Below are positions 24,576 through 38,182 of a stretch of 64,000 nucleotides of DNA, piece after piece (position 1 is the first letter of the stretch; each line of letters opens with the position of its first letter). The stretch is taken from positions 314,414 to 378,413 of the forward strand of contig NW_019776002.1 of assembly GCF_001039355.2 (NCBI RefSeq), read 5' to 3'. Under the pieces are notes generated by a model. That model did no database searches. It was not told where the DNA came from and was given only the letters and a program-made list of their open reading frames with translations. The translations under genes and the position numbers were made by a program. The stretch comes from Lingula anatina. Taxonomy: Eukaryota > Brachiopoda > Lingulata > Lingulida > Lingulidae.

Positions 24576-25216
24576 GTTAAAGCTCCACTGTAAAATAGAA
24601 AGCACTTGGGGAATCCCTACCTTACCCTGATACAACATCACAGTACAGGAAAGCACGGGCATTTGGTTGAAAATAAACAATGATTTCTGGATTATGAAGC
24701 CCAATCACTGGTGCAGTCTTTCATGGTTGCATTCATACTTTATGTATAATGAGTAGCAGCTTAAGTATTAAATATTTGGCACCTCACTTCTGAAGTGGTG
24801 TTATTTATATCTTTATGTACAAGTTATGTGGATCAAGGTGTTACTGTTATAACAGAAATGAACAGCGTTTCCATCAATTCATAATTGTTACCTACAAAAC
24901 ACATAAAAATCATTGCAGTACTAGCATTTCATAAAAATCAACATACAACGAGTATGCTGCTGTTTATAACTTAATGAACTGTTCAGGCACTTGGGGGTTT
25001 GGCAATTATAGATGCAAATTTTTAATTTCTACTAGCAAAAGGAAAGCATGGCTGCTACTGTATATTGCCAGATAAAGAACATCCAGGTCATTTGTATCTA
25101 CATTTCTATGCAAGTTTCATGATTTCAGTATCTGGGTTTGAATCTGTAAAAATGTGTTCCTATAAATATATATACAGTGATGTCCCTTGATAATTCACTG
25201 ACGACCCTCATGGAAG

Positions 25217-25250
25217 CAGGGAATTATATCATCTACGATATAATTCCCTG
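25217..25250. other. Perfect hairpin in CYRI 3' flank
   Basis: The 14-base arms CAGGGAATTATATC and GATATAATTCCCTG flank a six-base loop. It would fold in the CYRI 3' UTR. It could be the remnant of a small inverted-repeat element. Confidence 0.7.
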
Positions 25251-25746
25251 ATAGAATCATCTTTAATCTTAGTCAAAATTATAAGTTTGTGAACCAAAGA
25301 TTTGACTCCAGTTGGTGGTACACTGGTAGAGAGAGGAAAAGAGAGAGGAACATATTTAAATGAAGGAACCTACTATTTCTTTGTCACACCCAAAAGAAGC
25401 TAAATATATCAAACTTTCAAATGAAGTTCAAACAGAAAACAAGTCCCTAGGCAATAACAGTGTAGTGGGATACAACACAGAGTAAGGGTGCACAAAGTTT
25501 ACTGTGAGACAGGTGGTTTGGGACAATCGTTGCAACTCAGGTGGATATGATTCTGGACATAAAGGGTCATCTTTTCAGTGACCCGAGGTCAATACTCCTG
25601 GCGATCAGTGGTCTTAAGAGTTCTGACCATCCTCAGTGCCTTCTGGGTAACTAGGAATAATGTTTGCTGTATCACAACTGCCATGGAATTATACTACAGC
25701 CCTGCCTTGCCCGTCTCCCTGTTACCCCAGAAGTCCTGTCTCCCTG

Positions 25747-28700
25747 TTACGCCAGAAGTGTTTTTGTTCCTTTTGGTGTAGCATCATCATTTAAGTGTTT
25801 TGTTGTATACCTACAATTAATGAATTTTTCTGTGTGAAACTGAATTGAAATTAGGGAGCAATTCAATCACAGACTTAATTCAAATGAGCCAGAACAACAG
25901 ATGAATATAAGTTAAAAATAATAATCTTATGTTAGGCTTTAAAAAAATGAAGCCCAATTTTCTGACAGAAAAACAAATTTACCTCTTTACCAATTATTAT
26001 AATAAACAGTACGAAAATGGTCTACAGCAAGCGGTAATAGTGGTTTACCTTAAGGCATTCAATAGTGCTTCAAGGTTAACTGGGTGCTGGTCTTTTAGCA
26101 CTTTGATTGAACTCTTAACCTGTAATACAAAAGGACAAAGTACACTAATAAACAATCAATGGCAAAGATCATCGTTATATTTCTGTTTTCTTATATATAA
26201 TTTTAACAAATCACTTTAAAAATGTTGAACATCTTGATCTTTTTGACATGTAACTGCCACAGTGCATAATTAATGTAAGTTTTTTCTTAATAAAAATCTC
26301 TATCATACTTAATGTAGAAACAAAAACTTACGTCAATGTGTGAATTTTTAGCAAAAGCTCCTACAGGATGCACGTGATCATACAGAATGATTACTCCTAC
26401 CATAACACGCATACAAAACAGCAGAGTTTCTTCATTCTGGAACCGTGTGTAGTATTCTCTGAAGAGTAGAAGCAAGTGCAGTTGTATGAGATATGAACAG
26501 CGTATGGATTTGTAAGATGGGCATGGAAGGTTAAAGAGAGGAGGCTGCACAAAAATAAGTCAGTTATCAGAATATTGCATCAGTGCTTTGGGGAATGCAG
26601 ATATCACAACTACTGCAATGCTGATCCAAAATACTAAGTGAAACAACCAAACACAATGACGTCCACTTTAGACTTTAGAATTCTTTTCAGCTATAACAAT
26701 TATATTACCACAAGATGGTACAGTGTCCTGAACACAGAAAATAAGGAAGCAGTAGTACCGGTTCAGCAGAGAGTACTCACGGGTTTTCTATCATGACTCT
26801 ACATATGCTGGCCATTGTGCTGAGACAGTCTGTGGTGTTCTCTACTGGAATATCTTTATTCTGAAACAACAAGGAGACAGGGAACACACCTATAATGTTA
26901 TAATAGACAGCATAGTAACACTGTGACACTCACTCTCATGTTGGTCAAACGTATTAATTCTTGTCTACATCTAAACAAGGTGAAATGATAGAATGATGCA
27001 ACTGTTAACACACACTTCGACTATTATGGACAACTCACTCTTTATGAGTTTTATACCTTAGTATGTATTTACAGAATAAAAGGCAAAATTTGAAAATTTA
27101 TTTTATTCTTTTTCATATTCTTTAAGCTGTTTCTTTAAGGATTGTAGTGTGTATTGTAGGAAATAACCACAGAACTGTTATACTGTCTCAAACTGGCAAT
27201 GCATAAAGCGGCATCTATTGTACCTAAATGACATTATCATGAAAAGGAAATTTCATGCATAGGTATTATAAGACATGTACAATGTGATGTTGCCTTCCAT
27301 TACCTCAGACACAAACTTGGTAGTTGTGTCACTAAGTGTCTTCAACATGGGGGTGGCATGTGCATAGAAGAGAGACATTCTGTTGGCTATTTCATTGGAT
27401 ACTTCTTGATTGTCCATATTGGAAGAATGCTGGAAGACAATCAAGACATTAACACACTGCAATAACAATATTACCACAAGATGGTACAGTGTCCTGAACA
27501 AAGAAAATAGTGAAGCAGTACCATCCAGCAGATTCTACTCACAGGTTTTCCATCTTGACTCTACATATACTAGCCATTAACACACTATATAAAAGTTATA
27601 TCCCAGGGCACAAAATGAACACAACAGCCCTGTGCGGCTCTTTTAACGCCTACGTGGTCTCTTTTTAAAGTTTGCCAGTCCAATGATTTGGCCATTTTCT
27701 GGCCTCTATATTATATCCTGTTTTTTTTTTTTAATATTCAGTTAAGCGGACTCCTGAAGACGTACTGGCTGACTTGTAATTGCTCTTTCTTGATAATCAC
27801 TAAACTAGAACACACAAGAAAAGATCTATTATCATGAGAAAATTAGGTACTTATTTCCATAAACCATTACCAGGAAACAGGGTGATTAATTAGTGGCTGC
27901 ACTGATTATCACAGACACAGCTTATCTTCTAGGAAATGAAATGTTTTGTTTCACCTCGTTTGTCATCTTCATCCGACTTAATGTCCGCCTGTAATAACTG
28001 AAGTCATTCTGGATAGCTGGATTGTTCATCTGAAATCAACTGAGATGCTGCAATATGCTTTGCATAAATGACATTATGATCCAGATAGCATGCCACTATT
28101 TACACAAAAACACGCTTAAAATTATGCTACTTTAACATGAAAGAATTCATTAACAAGAAAAGTCCCACAATTTTATATTTATTCTTACCTTAAGGTCATC
28201 AAATTTAAGCGTGAAGTCTAAAATTTGTGCAAACTGTTTAAATAAAGCTTGTTGTGTCTCTAAATGCTCTTTGGCAGTCTTGTCATTTGAACAGAGTTTG
28301 CCCAGAAGTTGAGGAACAATGTTTTCTGGAAAAAAGAGAAGGTTCAATTACACAAATCTTTGACTTATATACAACTCGTTGTTTGTATTCATGCTTTGTA
28401 AAACTAAAGTCTTCTCAACCAGATCCATGGACAGGTAGAGTTCAGGGAGAGGAGGAATGAAGTAATAAGAACCACTCTGGTCAGAAAAGATCTGCTCTGC
28501 ATTAAGATTTGACCTAGGTTTGATGCCTTTTTTTTGGGTTTGAGTCAATTAAAGGGTGTAAAAAATACTTTTTCAGAAAAAGGGCCCTAAGGTCTGTCAA
28601 CAATAATCAGATTTATTCACAATGTAATGAATTTTTTGTTTTTGCAGATATTTATTCCTAGGAGGTCAAAACTAGCAATTTTGTTAATTTTGTATTCTTT

Positions 28701-31700
28701 TCACAGACAGTTCTTCTATTTTCACCTTCCTGGCCTAATATCACTGTAGAGGTCAACCACATCTCCCAAACACCGAAGAACACCACATTATCCCCAGAAA
28801 TCCAATGTAGGAGGAGTTCTCCCATACTTCAGCTCCTAGTTTTATTCCCTAGTGCAACATAACCAAGTCTCTCAATATAAATGACATCAATAAACTGTGC
28901 AGAAATGTGGTCTTGTCTAATCAATAGATATTAGATTGTACACCACTGGAAGATGAGGCTTTGTTTCCCAACATTTCTGCAACAAACGCGGTCACAGTCT
29001 GGTGAACTGACGGCTTTCCCAGAAACTTGCTGTAAAACCTATTTGTACACTGGTGTGCATTCGTGCAGAAAGCATTGGCAACATGATTTGTTGGTGTCAC
29101 AATTCTTGCTAGTTGATGAATCTATGTTATGTTTAGTAATACAGAGAATGTCCATTCCCTAATCAATAACCCATACTCATTCTAGGGAAGATAATACGTT
29201 CCCTCCAAGCTTAGGGCCATAATGCTCATAAGATAAGGAGGAACATAAAATACTTTTCCAAATACACCATTTTGGAATGGTTCAATCCACCAGATTTTAT
29301 TCTAGGATCATCAAAAGAATATTTTGTGAAAATCACCCTTTATACATAGGGAATAAGGGGAGTGAAAAAAATTTCAAGTTGTACTTAAATGCTGCTATGT
29401 GTCAAATATTCAACTAACCATAAGCACTTACGCAGTTTATCAAATAAAAACCTACATTATTAAATCCGACAAATATGTGATAAATATCTACAGCTTGAGC
29501 TTCCAGAATTGGCAATTACTCCGACTTTTAATGTTTTTAAGGCACATCTGTGATGTAAATTACTGACAGAAATTGAGCTTGATTTAATTTTAGATGTGAA
29601 AATCAATGTACATTAGTAGATAGACTTAAGGATACAGTGAAAATAGAACTTTTCCCAAACTACAGTTTTCAAAATGGATAGATAAGTCAGTGCCCAATGT
29701 TATTCATTCCATTCAAACATAAAATATATATTTATATGTATATATAACTGGACTTTAATTAAATATACACAAATAAATAATGTGATTACTTATATCTGTA
29801 ATTCAACAGCAAGTCACTGGGTCTTGTTTTCTTTGATCTTTACCCTGTTTAATGACATCAACGAATGACATCTGTTAATTCACTTACCTAGTTGTATAGA
29901 GAACTCGTAGTATCTTTTTAACTGTAGGACCAGTGGCCGGACGGCTTCCCATGCCTTCTCTTGGAGATCATCATTGGATGGGTTGGAAATTGCCTGTAGT
30001 AAAAAAGGTTTTCAGAGATAATTGCACATAAAATATGACATCATGTATACAAATTCAGGGGCGGATCCAGAGCTATTTTTTGACAGTCTTCCAATCTTTG
30101 TTGATCTACTCTATTTTTGACCATCTTCTGACAGGAAAATTAGATACCCGTCAATATAAACTTGAAAATCTGACCGTCTTCCAGAAGACCCAGAAGACTG
30201 CCTCAATCCGCCCCTAAAATTGTAATTAAAATATCTGCATCTGTTAAAATGGGTTTGTTTGAATATTCTAGTATATTACATTTTGCAAGGCAGGTTTCTG
30301 TTAAGCCATGTTCTATTGCATTTGACCCTGTGGATATTTGCTGATATGACATAATGAAAATCTGTAATAAGAATACTCTGTTTGAAAGATGATCTTTTTT
30401 ACAGGCATTCTCTTCCTGGTCTAACACTGCATGCCACTAGTGGATTCAACATTTCAATTAATTTACATTCCCCCTTTCTCACATTAATAGGAAGTTAGCG
30501 CTGAATCAGACAATTTGTTCAGGAAAACTCTCACACTTCTCCATGTCACACAAAGATCCTGTTCACATTTAAGGTATATCCAGAAAGAGAAAGTAATTTT
30601 ATTCATTGTCAAGAATTATTTTTGGAATAATATATGACCAAACTGTCTGTACTTTCCTGGTGCATTAAACCAGCAGCATACATACAGCTTACATCTACTG
30701 AGTCAATCTCGTCTTCAGTTTACTAGTAAGCATTAGCGTGTAAATTAAATGTGTAAATTAAACAATGTAAGTGCTGGATTAGCTGCTGGCTCTTAAGGCA
30801 CTTGACCAGATGACAGATGCTGGCTCATTTAAGGTGATAACCATGTGTCTTCTGATAAATTGGAAATGTCCTAGTGGTTCCCCAAAGTATACTGAATCAG
30901 CAGCTATCTTTTTCTCAGTTAAAATTTTTACTGGCCAGTTTACGCTGAAGATAGATTGATCTTCTCTATGGGTATCTGATTAACCTATGATTACATACGG
31001 CAAAATCCCCCCACCCCCCTTCTCGGACCACTTGCATGGCTATGACTGAAACACAGCCCACTCCAGAGAAAACTGAGATAATATTGACAGTAATATGAAA
31101 TCTTAGTTTCATCAAATGGCCTGTAGAGAAGGCTTTTACCAATAAGGGTGGACCCATCTCTAATGGCAACACACCCTTAAATTTAAAGAATCATCATGAT
31201 ACAGGGGCGGATCCAGAGATTTTTTCTGACAGTCTTCTAAATTATTTTTTTTTATCTATCATCCATTTTTGACTGTCTTCCAACAGAAAAAATAGATACC
31301 CGTCAGTGTAAACTTGAAAATCTGACTGTCTTCCGGAAGACCCAGAAGACGGCCTCAATCTGCCCCTGTGATACAAGCTGACTACACCATTAAGTTGGAT
31401 ACCTGGTTAAAACTTACTACACCATTAAGTCAGATACCTGGTTAAAACTTACTACACCATTAAGTCAGATACCTGGTTAAAACTTACTACACCATTAAGT
31501 CAGATATCTGTTTAGAATTGACTACACCATCAGGACAGATACCTGGTAAGAACTGAATATACAATCAAGTTAGAACTGACTACAGACCCCATTAAGTCAG
31601 ATAATTAGTTTAAACTGGTTACACTGTTAAGTCTTTAACACACTGAACAACTTGGAATGTTACTTTCATTTTGAGTGACACAAGGTCACACAGGTCTAGT

Positions 31701-33537
31701 GTTTTCAAGATGTATTCAAGAATTTATCTGTTGGACTAATTCTGAAGTATACTTTTTTACTTATACTGGTTACATTGGCTATTTTGTAAATTATAACTCT
31801 TAAGGTATTTCGTTTAAGCTTGGTGTAAAATCCCAATCAAATATTTATGAGGATTGTGTTTGAGGTAGACAAAGAACCACTTTTTTACCCTGAACTTGCC
31901 TGCCACTTTGCTAATTGCTTTCCTCAGAAGGCTTTTAAAGAGAATGAATGTATAACATTATTGATTTTGGAAGATTTTATTAAGTTAGAGCATAAAATAG
32001 CCCTTTATAGATATTTTGTTTGATGTATGTTACAATTAACACTGCATTTCCAGGAATTCAATATGACAGTTTGAAAGCTTGGAACCCATTTCAATGAGAC
32101 AAATACGACAATATTTCTATCATAAAAGAACATGTCTACATATTACAGGCACATGCAGCCTAAAATGATTGACTAAAAAAAATAATATTTTTGTCTTTTT
32201 CTCATGATTCCTCATGCACCATTCACCACAGACTTCATAAAACAGCTTTGAAGTAAGGCTTTGTTACCAGAGCACGGTAATGACTCGGATCTTTTAAATG
32301 GGGAAAAATTATCAATTTTTCAGATACAATACTTGAGAATCATTAAAAGATATTTCTGTGTAGGATTTGTGGTGCTTTTACCACACAGAATACAACTATA
32401 AGGTAGCTTGCTTTCCAGTTTTGTTGCTACCCCTCTATGAGAGTGTTCTAATTTCAAGAAGATATGACTGAAGTACAGTGTCTGTCAAATTCATAATTTT
32501 CCCATTGAAAAGATGGAGCTATTACCGTTTATTTGCCCATTGTCTGATGGCCTTGTATCTTATCTTTCCCCAGTACACTACCTCTCGTATTTCACTGGAG
32601 GCTCCTCTGTACTGCTGCAGTTCCTCCAAGATATGGCAAGCATCTTTCAGCACTTCTTCTACTTTGGTATAGAGAGGGAACTCATGCTCTGTAGCCTGGG
32701 CATCTAGAACAGAGCCAGAATTGTTAGAATGACAATTATTTGACAGGTTCTACATTAAATACTTGCACAGAGGGATCTAAATTGTGTTTTTGTTTGCATG
32801 TGCCATGAAAAAAATATCTCAGAAGGAAACGTGTCCTACTTGTTCCAGTTGTCTTTCTCTTCTTTTCAGAAAATTATATATATTCAAACAATTCATCATA
32901 AATATCTAGAAGTTATTCATTCACAGTGCCATTCCCCATATTCAACTGTTGAAACAGCTGCCAAATCATTTTAATATATGTTCCTATCTCTTTGACCTGG
33001 AGTGCCTTGAACTGTGCACTGGAAATAAGCAGGTTTAGTAAAATAACAGGAAATATATCTGCCTCCAAGAACTCTGTGCTATTATGCCTTTGCCTCTATC
33101 TCAATATTTGTCAAAGTGTTCAAACCAATCTAGAAAATCCATGTTCAATAAAGTTTGATTGTTACAATATAATTTAGTCTTTTTCTGTTTACAGGATTTT
33201 AATATACCCATTATATTATTATACATTATATGTGTTTCATTTCTTTAATCATTTTTTTACCTTTAGCCACACTACACAGATAACAAGATGGGAAGTAGCT
33301 GACAAAGATACACGTGATCTTTTTCAAAATCTAAATCTGGAACATCTCGTATTGACTCAAGGATAAACTTACCGATATGCAAAGAAAATGTGATATCTTT
33401 GTGTTTTAATAACAGCCTTCATAAATACCGGCTTATCTACCATCTTGACATGAATTCGGCTTACTTTCAAAATCCACAAAAATGTCAACTTTGGTTGGGG
33501 TGTAATCCTTGGAGAGAAGCTTCAGTAGGTTCCCCAT
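25747..33537 (-). CDS. CYRI: CYRI/FAM49 family RAC1-binding regulator of actin (complete, 10 coding exons)
   Basis: CYRI proteins bind active RAC1 at the membrane and oppose the Scar/WAVE complex, limiting lamellipodia. Coding exons on the minus strand: 33537-33465, 32703-32582, 29993-29888, 28325-28189, 28029-27955, 27429-27304, 26860-26781, 26458-26332, 26119-26049, 25810-25747. All junctions are GT-AG and the phases agree, giving 326 aa (human CYRIB is about 324). The start MGNLLK keeps Gly2, the known myristoylation site. Residues 158-165 read YYRRTLSR, with Arg160 and Arg161 at exactly the positions reported as critical for RAC1 binding. Further family blocks are [39 protein letters not shown] and [14 protein letters not shown]. 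The last residues, [11 protein letters not shown], differ from the vertebrate end. One gene stands where vertebrates have two (CYRIA, CYRIB). Confidence 0.97.
30058..30222. mobile_element. hAT-like MITE, copy 1 (CYRI intron)
   Basis: The element begins CAGGGGCGGATCCAGAG, a terminal pattern typical of hAT-superfamily elements, and ends CCTCAATCCGCCCCT. It is about 165 bp, has no ORF, and is about 80 percent similar by eye to the copy at 31203. It is inside a CYRI intron. Confidence 0.75.
31203..31371. mobile_element. hAT-like MITE, copy 2 (CYRI intron)
   Basis: Same family and orientation as the copy 1.1 kb to the left. It begins CAGGGGCGGATCCAGAG and ends CTCAATCTGCCCCTG. Its internal GACAGTCTTC / GAAGACCCAGAAGAC blocks are shared. 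A TGATA on each side may be part of a target-site duplication. Confidence 0.75.
31376..31640. repeat. 35-bp minisatellite
   Basis: About four good and three decaying copies of a 35-base unit containing ACTACACCATTAAGTCAGAT and ACCTGGTTAAAACT. It starts immediately after the hAT-like MITE copy 2, in the same CYRI intron. Divergence rises to the right. Confidence 0.8.
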
Positions 33538-35041
33538 CTGAGGGTCATAGGTCAGGTCACCAAGAGGTTCTGGAAATACAACATCAGCCCCAAATATAGA
33601 ATCATAGTGGAAAATAAACTAAGACTACTTAATGGGATTAGTTATTGGCTGCATATTGGAAATCCATTAACCACTTGAATATAAATCAGTCAGATGCTAC
33701 ATAGAGAATGAATGAAACCAATATCTTTATATGTACATATATCGTGGACTACTTGTACTGCTATCTGTACAATAGAAAACATTTCTAATGCTTGCACCAC
33801 TGTGGATTTGTACTGGTAGAAGTATTAATTCAAGGAGAAAACATGCTTCAGCAACCTTGAGAGAGGGTTAATTTCCTTAACAAACCATGACCTTATGTGC
33901 ACTTTAATTAGATATACCAGTATATATAAACTCAATATTAATCAATATGCACATCAGAGATAGAGATCTTGAGATACTGTAAATGCCAGATTTTAAAATT
34001 CCAATGAAACAAAAAATGCATTAAACTTCCTACCTACAATAAAAACTCTGATGAAAATGAACAGATAAGTTTTTTCTCCATTCTGAGTTATTATATTTGT
34101 ATACTACAATACATACAGTGTGCATGACGTGTACTCTACACTACAACTAAAACTCCCCATCACTCTCTGAGCAGACACTTCAAACAACGTTCTCATCAAA
34201 CACTTCCTATGAAAATGGAAATTAGCATCATCAAGCATGTCACAGATGTTCACTTCTACACTAATTGACTTCAGAAATTAGAAAATTTCCTGTACAACGG
34301 AATATGTGCAATCTATACGACCTTCTTAAATGAGAATCTAATGCAGTAATGGAAAAATGACATGCAGATTAAATATCTGGAAAATACACGACTTTTTCCC
34401 CTAACGTTCTTTTCCTATTCCTAATGATATTATGAGAGGGATATATTGTCCAACAAAATAATTAATCAATTAATTTGAATTAACCATAATACAAAACAAA
34501 ACAACAAGCAAACCTACATAGCAGTATATCATTAAGGATTCTGTAAAAGTTTCATTTGAGAATATCTAATTAAAGCTAAGATTTGAATAAATAATAAAAT
34601 CCTTCATCCCAATTGATGCACCTTTATCCCATTACTAAAACAAACCATCAGATAAGCATGTATTTATCCCTGCATACTTACATATTATGTTAGTATGAAT
34701 ACAAATATCCTCATATAAATGCTCAGTTACTAGTAGGCAGTGAAAGCTCTGGGAGAGAAGATAAAGGCTGCTCTGCATGATGTATTACAGCAAGCTACTG
34801 ATCTATTGTTTTATATTGGATTATCAGTCTGGTCAATAGAAAAATGTCAAACTTTATCAACTTAAGCCATGAAACCAGCTTTAATACATTAAAACACATC
34901 TGCGTAAGGACCAGTGTTGTTTTAGTATTTCACATCAACAAAAAGCAATAAAATTTCATACCAATTTTACAAATTATTTATCTTTAGTCAAGATTCCAAT
35001 AATATGAACAAAGTTACAAAGTTTCATTTCACCTAAATTGA

Positions 35042-35073
<32 letters not shown>

Positions 35074-37400
35074 TAATAATGATAATAGTAGTAACCTTTC
35101 AATGTCAAGGGTTTAAATCTCACTTTCCAATGAATTTATACTTTGGTGTAGAAAAATCCTACACTGTAGCAAATACTATAATGATTAGATAATCGATTCC
35201 TTCTTGTGCTGTTATCAAATATTCATCAAAATGGTGCCATTTACCACGTAATTTAATGCCCTAAAACAAAGGCAGTATTTAATATGTTTCTTTTAACAGT
35301 GTGGAGGATTACCCAAACAAATGGCTCTTTGTGGGCTATGAATAATCCCATAGAAAATCCAATAATTTGAGCAAACAACCAGGCTTATTAAGGCAGTGCA
35401 CACACATTAATTCATAGAATTCACTGTCGGATATTGTAGATTTAGGTTAAATATTGTGTTAAAATGTTGATCCACTCTGAACAAAAACAATATAAATCTT
35501 ATTAGAATTTAAAACATGAAACTATAATAAAAATATATTGGATAATACCTTACATGCAAACCATTTCTGCTGCATTATTTTGGTTTTATCAAATGCTAGA
35601 TAGTTTTCAAATGCAAATTCATAAAGCCCTTGACCATAAAATAGTACAGTTGATACCTCTTAGATTTTTTTAAAATTTATTTATTTATTTATGTATTTAT
35701 TTACTTATCTTAGTTATTTATTTATTTATATTTATTTTGCAAAAAAAGGAAACAGTGTTTAAATAAATAGTATCAAAATTTGTAAATTCCAGATTCTTAA
35801 TGTCAGAAAACGCTATATTTAATCAAAATACAACACTTTACCATGTTTTTTTTAGTGATTGTCCTCTTTGGTGACTATTCTCACATCTAGCAAGTTATTT
35901 CAGGATGTTCACAGAACATTAAATTTATAAAGCTGGCTTAGCATAGCTTAGCTTAGTATAGCCACATTAAAGTCACAAAAATTAAGATGAATGACAGCTT
36001 TTATTGTTCTAATCTTTATAAAATAATGGACTGATATACACAGCTGACAGAGTTCTTTAAAACTAAATTCCATGAATGCATACAATAATCATATATACAG
36101 CACAAACTATTATCTAATTTACAAAATGAACATTGGGTTTAACTTCATACCTTTATGTTTTATAGCTACATATAGCAATAGCTAGGAATCAAAATTCTTT
36201 GAACACTTCTCAATGCTTACTCCCCCCTCCCCCTATGAAAACCACTTGCACCCTTTCTCTGGATCTTGGCCTCCTGTTGTAACACAAGCATAGGGTTTTA
36301 AATACACATTAAGTACATAAAAAACTTCTTCTTCAACTTATGTAACAATAAGATACTTTTCAACACATTTTAAATGATGTGTGCCAGGGATTGATATTGT
36401 TAAAAAAATTCCATGTGGACAATCAACCATCTTATCCCAGTTTTACATCATGCACAATCCAGAAGTCGGCACAAGTATATCGGGATAGTGGGATTTGTAA
36501 AACGAATTCTTAAGCATGGGGATTTTTAAATTTACCAAGGTTGTTAGAGATATGGTGAGTATCTGGACAGTAGGATAAAAGGTTGGTTGGTTGGAGAAAA
36601 ATAATATTGTTTCCCCCAGGAAAATTTGCAGATTGACTTACTGTTTCCCACAGAAACTATGCACTATACATCTTTCAAATCAATTTACCAACCATTCAAA
36701 AATGAGAAAACTGCAGTCAGTCATTTGTCAATGTAATTAAAGTTAATAAACATGTTTCCAGTTGAAATTTAAATACATGATTTGTTGCATCATTCTTATA
36801 ATCATACAGTATCTAATTTGTTCAAGTTGTACATGAAATCTTCTGGATTACAGAATGGTAACACTGATGCAGTGTACCGACACAACAAGTCATCACATGA
36901 TGTTACAATACAGATATCAAATATCTTGAAAAAAACTGTGCTAATGACAAATCATTTTATTAATAACTTTAGTTAATATTAAAACCAATGTGGCAATGAC
37001 ACTGGCAAAGTTATCAAACTAGCATACTAAAGGAACTGGTAGTTTTACTGGATTTCAAATCCTAAGACAAATATCAACCGCCTTGAATTGTTGTATTATT
37101 TACAATTCCGACATCCAAGTCAAAAACGAAGTTAACGAAAAGCTCAGTTTTAAACACAGTGAATTTCTAATAACAAATAACACAACTTGAACTTTTCGAC
37201 ATCTGACCCAAGTTCAACTTAACTCCTTACTCTTATAAACACACCAAAGAAAGCACACGGGTAGAAGAAAACTAAAACATGGACATGCAAAATGTTAGTT
37301 ACCTAAACAATGTGTTACTATTTAACGCTGCAGCCGCAATAAACGCAGGCCACGCTCACGCTGGCTGGCAGTTGTCACAGGCGCTTCCTTCCCGATGCCA
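33538..37400 (-). other. CYRI 5' UTR exons and long 5' intron
   Basis: The first coding exon is preceded by a TTTCCAG acceptor and 32 untranslated bases (33569-33538). A plausible non-coding first exon ends at a GTAACT donor (37303) and would start near 37400. The roughly 3.7-kb intron between them is AT-rich and holds (AAT)n at about 35042-35070 and (TTTA)n at about 35678-35735. No coding exon was recognised. Confidence 0.5.
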
Positions 37401-38148
37401 AATTTGACCTATTTCCGGGTTGTGGTGAGCGATCCCACAATCCCCGCAGTTCAAGAGAATATATTGGTAAAATACTTTATTTTCGAAACTGATAGCTACC
37501 CAGTGTCAGGATATTTTTGTATAATCAATTTAATCGATCAGAATTTTAATTTTCTTCCATCATTTAATGGAGACGTACTCCAAACTTTGAATTGCTCTTC
37601 TCTTGAATTGAAAAAGGGAAAACATTGAGAGCAACGCTGGAAGCACTGCTGAAGCCTCAAATTTCAGTACTATTTTCGCTGGTCTGTACACTACGTTACT
37701 TTTACTTTTGATTTAAAACCAAACAGCGGTTCCTTAATAAGCATACATGTGTTAGAATTATTAATCACGACTTTATATTAAATGGATCATCAAGGTGACT
37801 AGAAATGAGAAAAATGATCGTCTGCTGTTTTGATGGATCCGTCTATCCGAAAATTTTCTATGTTTGTTCGGAGGCTCATTATTGAACTTCAATGGCCAAC
37901 AGATTCCAAAAGTGTCGCTGAAAGTATCTATCAAAAAAATTAGCATTCAGATTTTCTGAGTTGTTCAAATTTTCAATAGAAGCTCGCTAAGTAATATTAC
38001 CCATTGGGCCTCGGAGTAGCTCCATAGATAAAGATTGGTATGTCTTAGTTGTTATCGTGATTTTATTTGTTAAAAATATTAAACTCTTATGATTGAGGCA
38101 TTTTTATCTCTATTATTTGACAATTTTATACTCTTTTGTTTTTTTCAG
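37401..38148. promoter_or_regulatory. Divergent promoter region between CYRI and the RAD51AP2-like gene
   Basis: CYRI (minus) and the next gene (plus) are transcribed away from each other, and their probable first exons are within about 0.8 kb. No TATA box or CpG-rich core is conspicuous. An acceptor (TTTTTTCAG, ends 38148) shows that the plus-strand gene has at least one upstream non-coding exon here, which I could not place. Confidence 0.45.
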
Positions 38149-38182
38149 AAAAACTTGAATGGTGATTTAAAAGACAGTGAGT

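Larger units (their letters stand above)
21308..25746 (-). other. MYC-CYRI intergenic DNA and CYRI 3' UTR
   Basis: No coding exon is seen between the duplicated block and the CYRI stop codon. The right part is CYRI 3' UTR of unknown length. It includes a MITE (about 24365-24575) and a perfect hairpin (25217-25250). Candidate minus-strand AATAAA signals occur, for example near 22778. A diverged repeat of the MYC-upstream DNA lies at about 22010-22620. Confidence 0.5.

Noticed and set aside
38149-38182. Possible donor GTGAGT at 38177 that would splice out the large RAD51AP2-like exon
   Set aside because: The downstream 857-codon frame is open and joins in phase to three further exons, so treating it as an intron is less likely.
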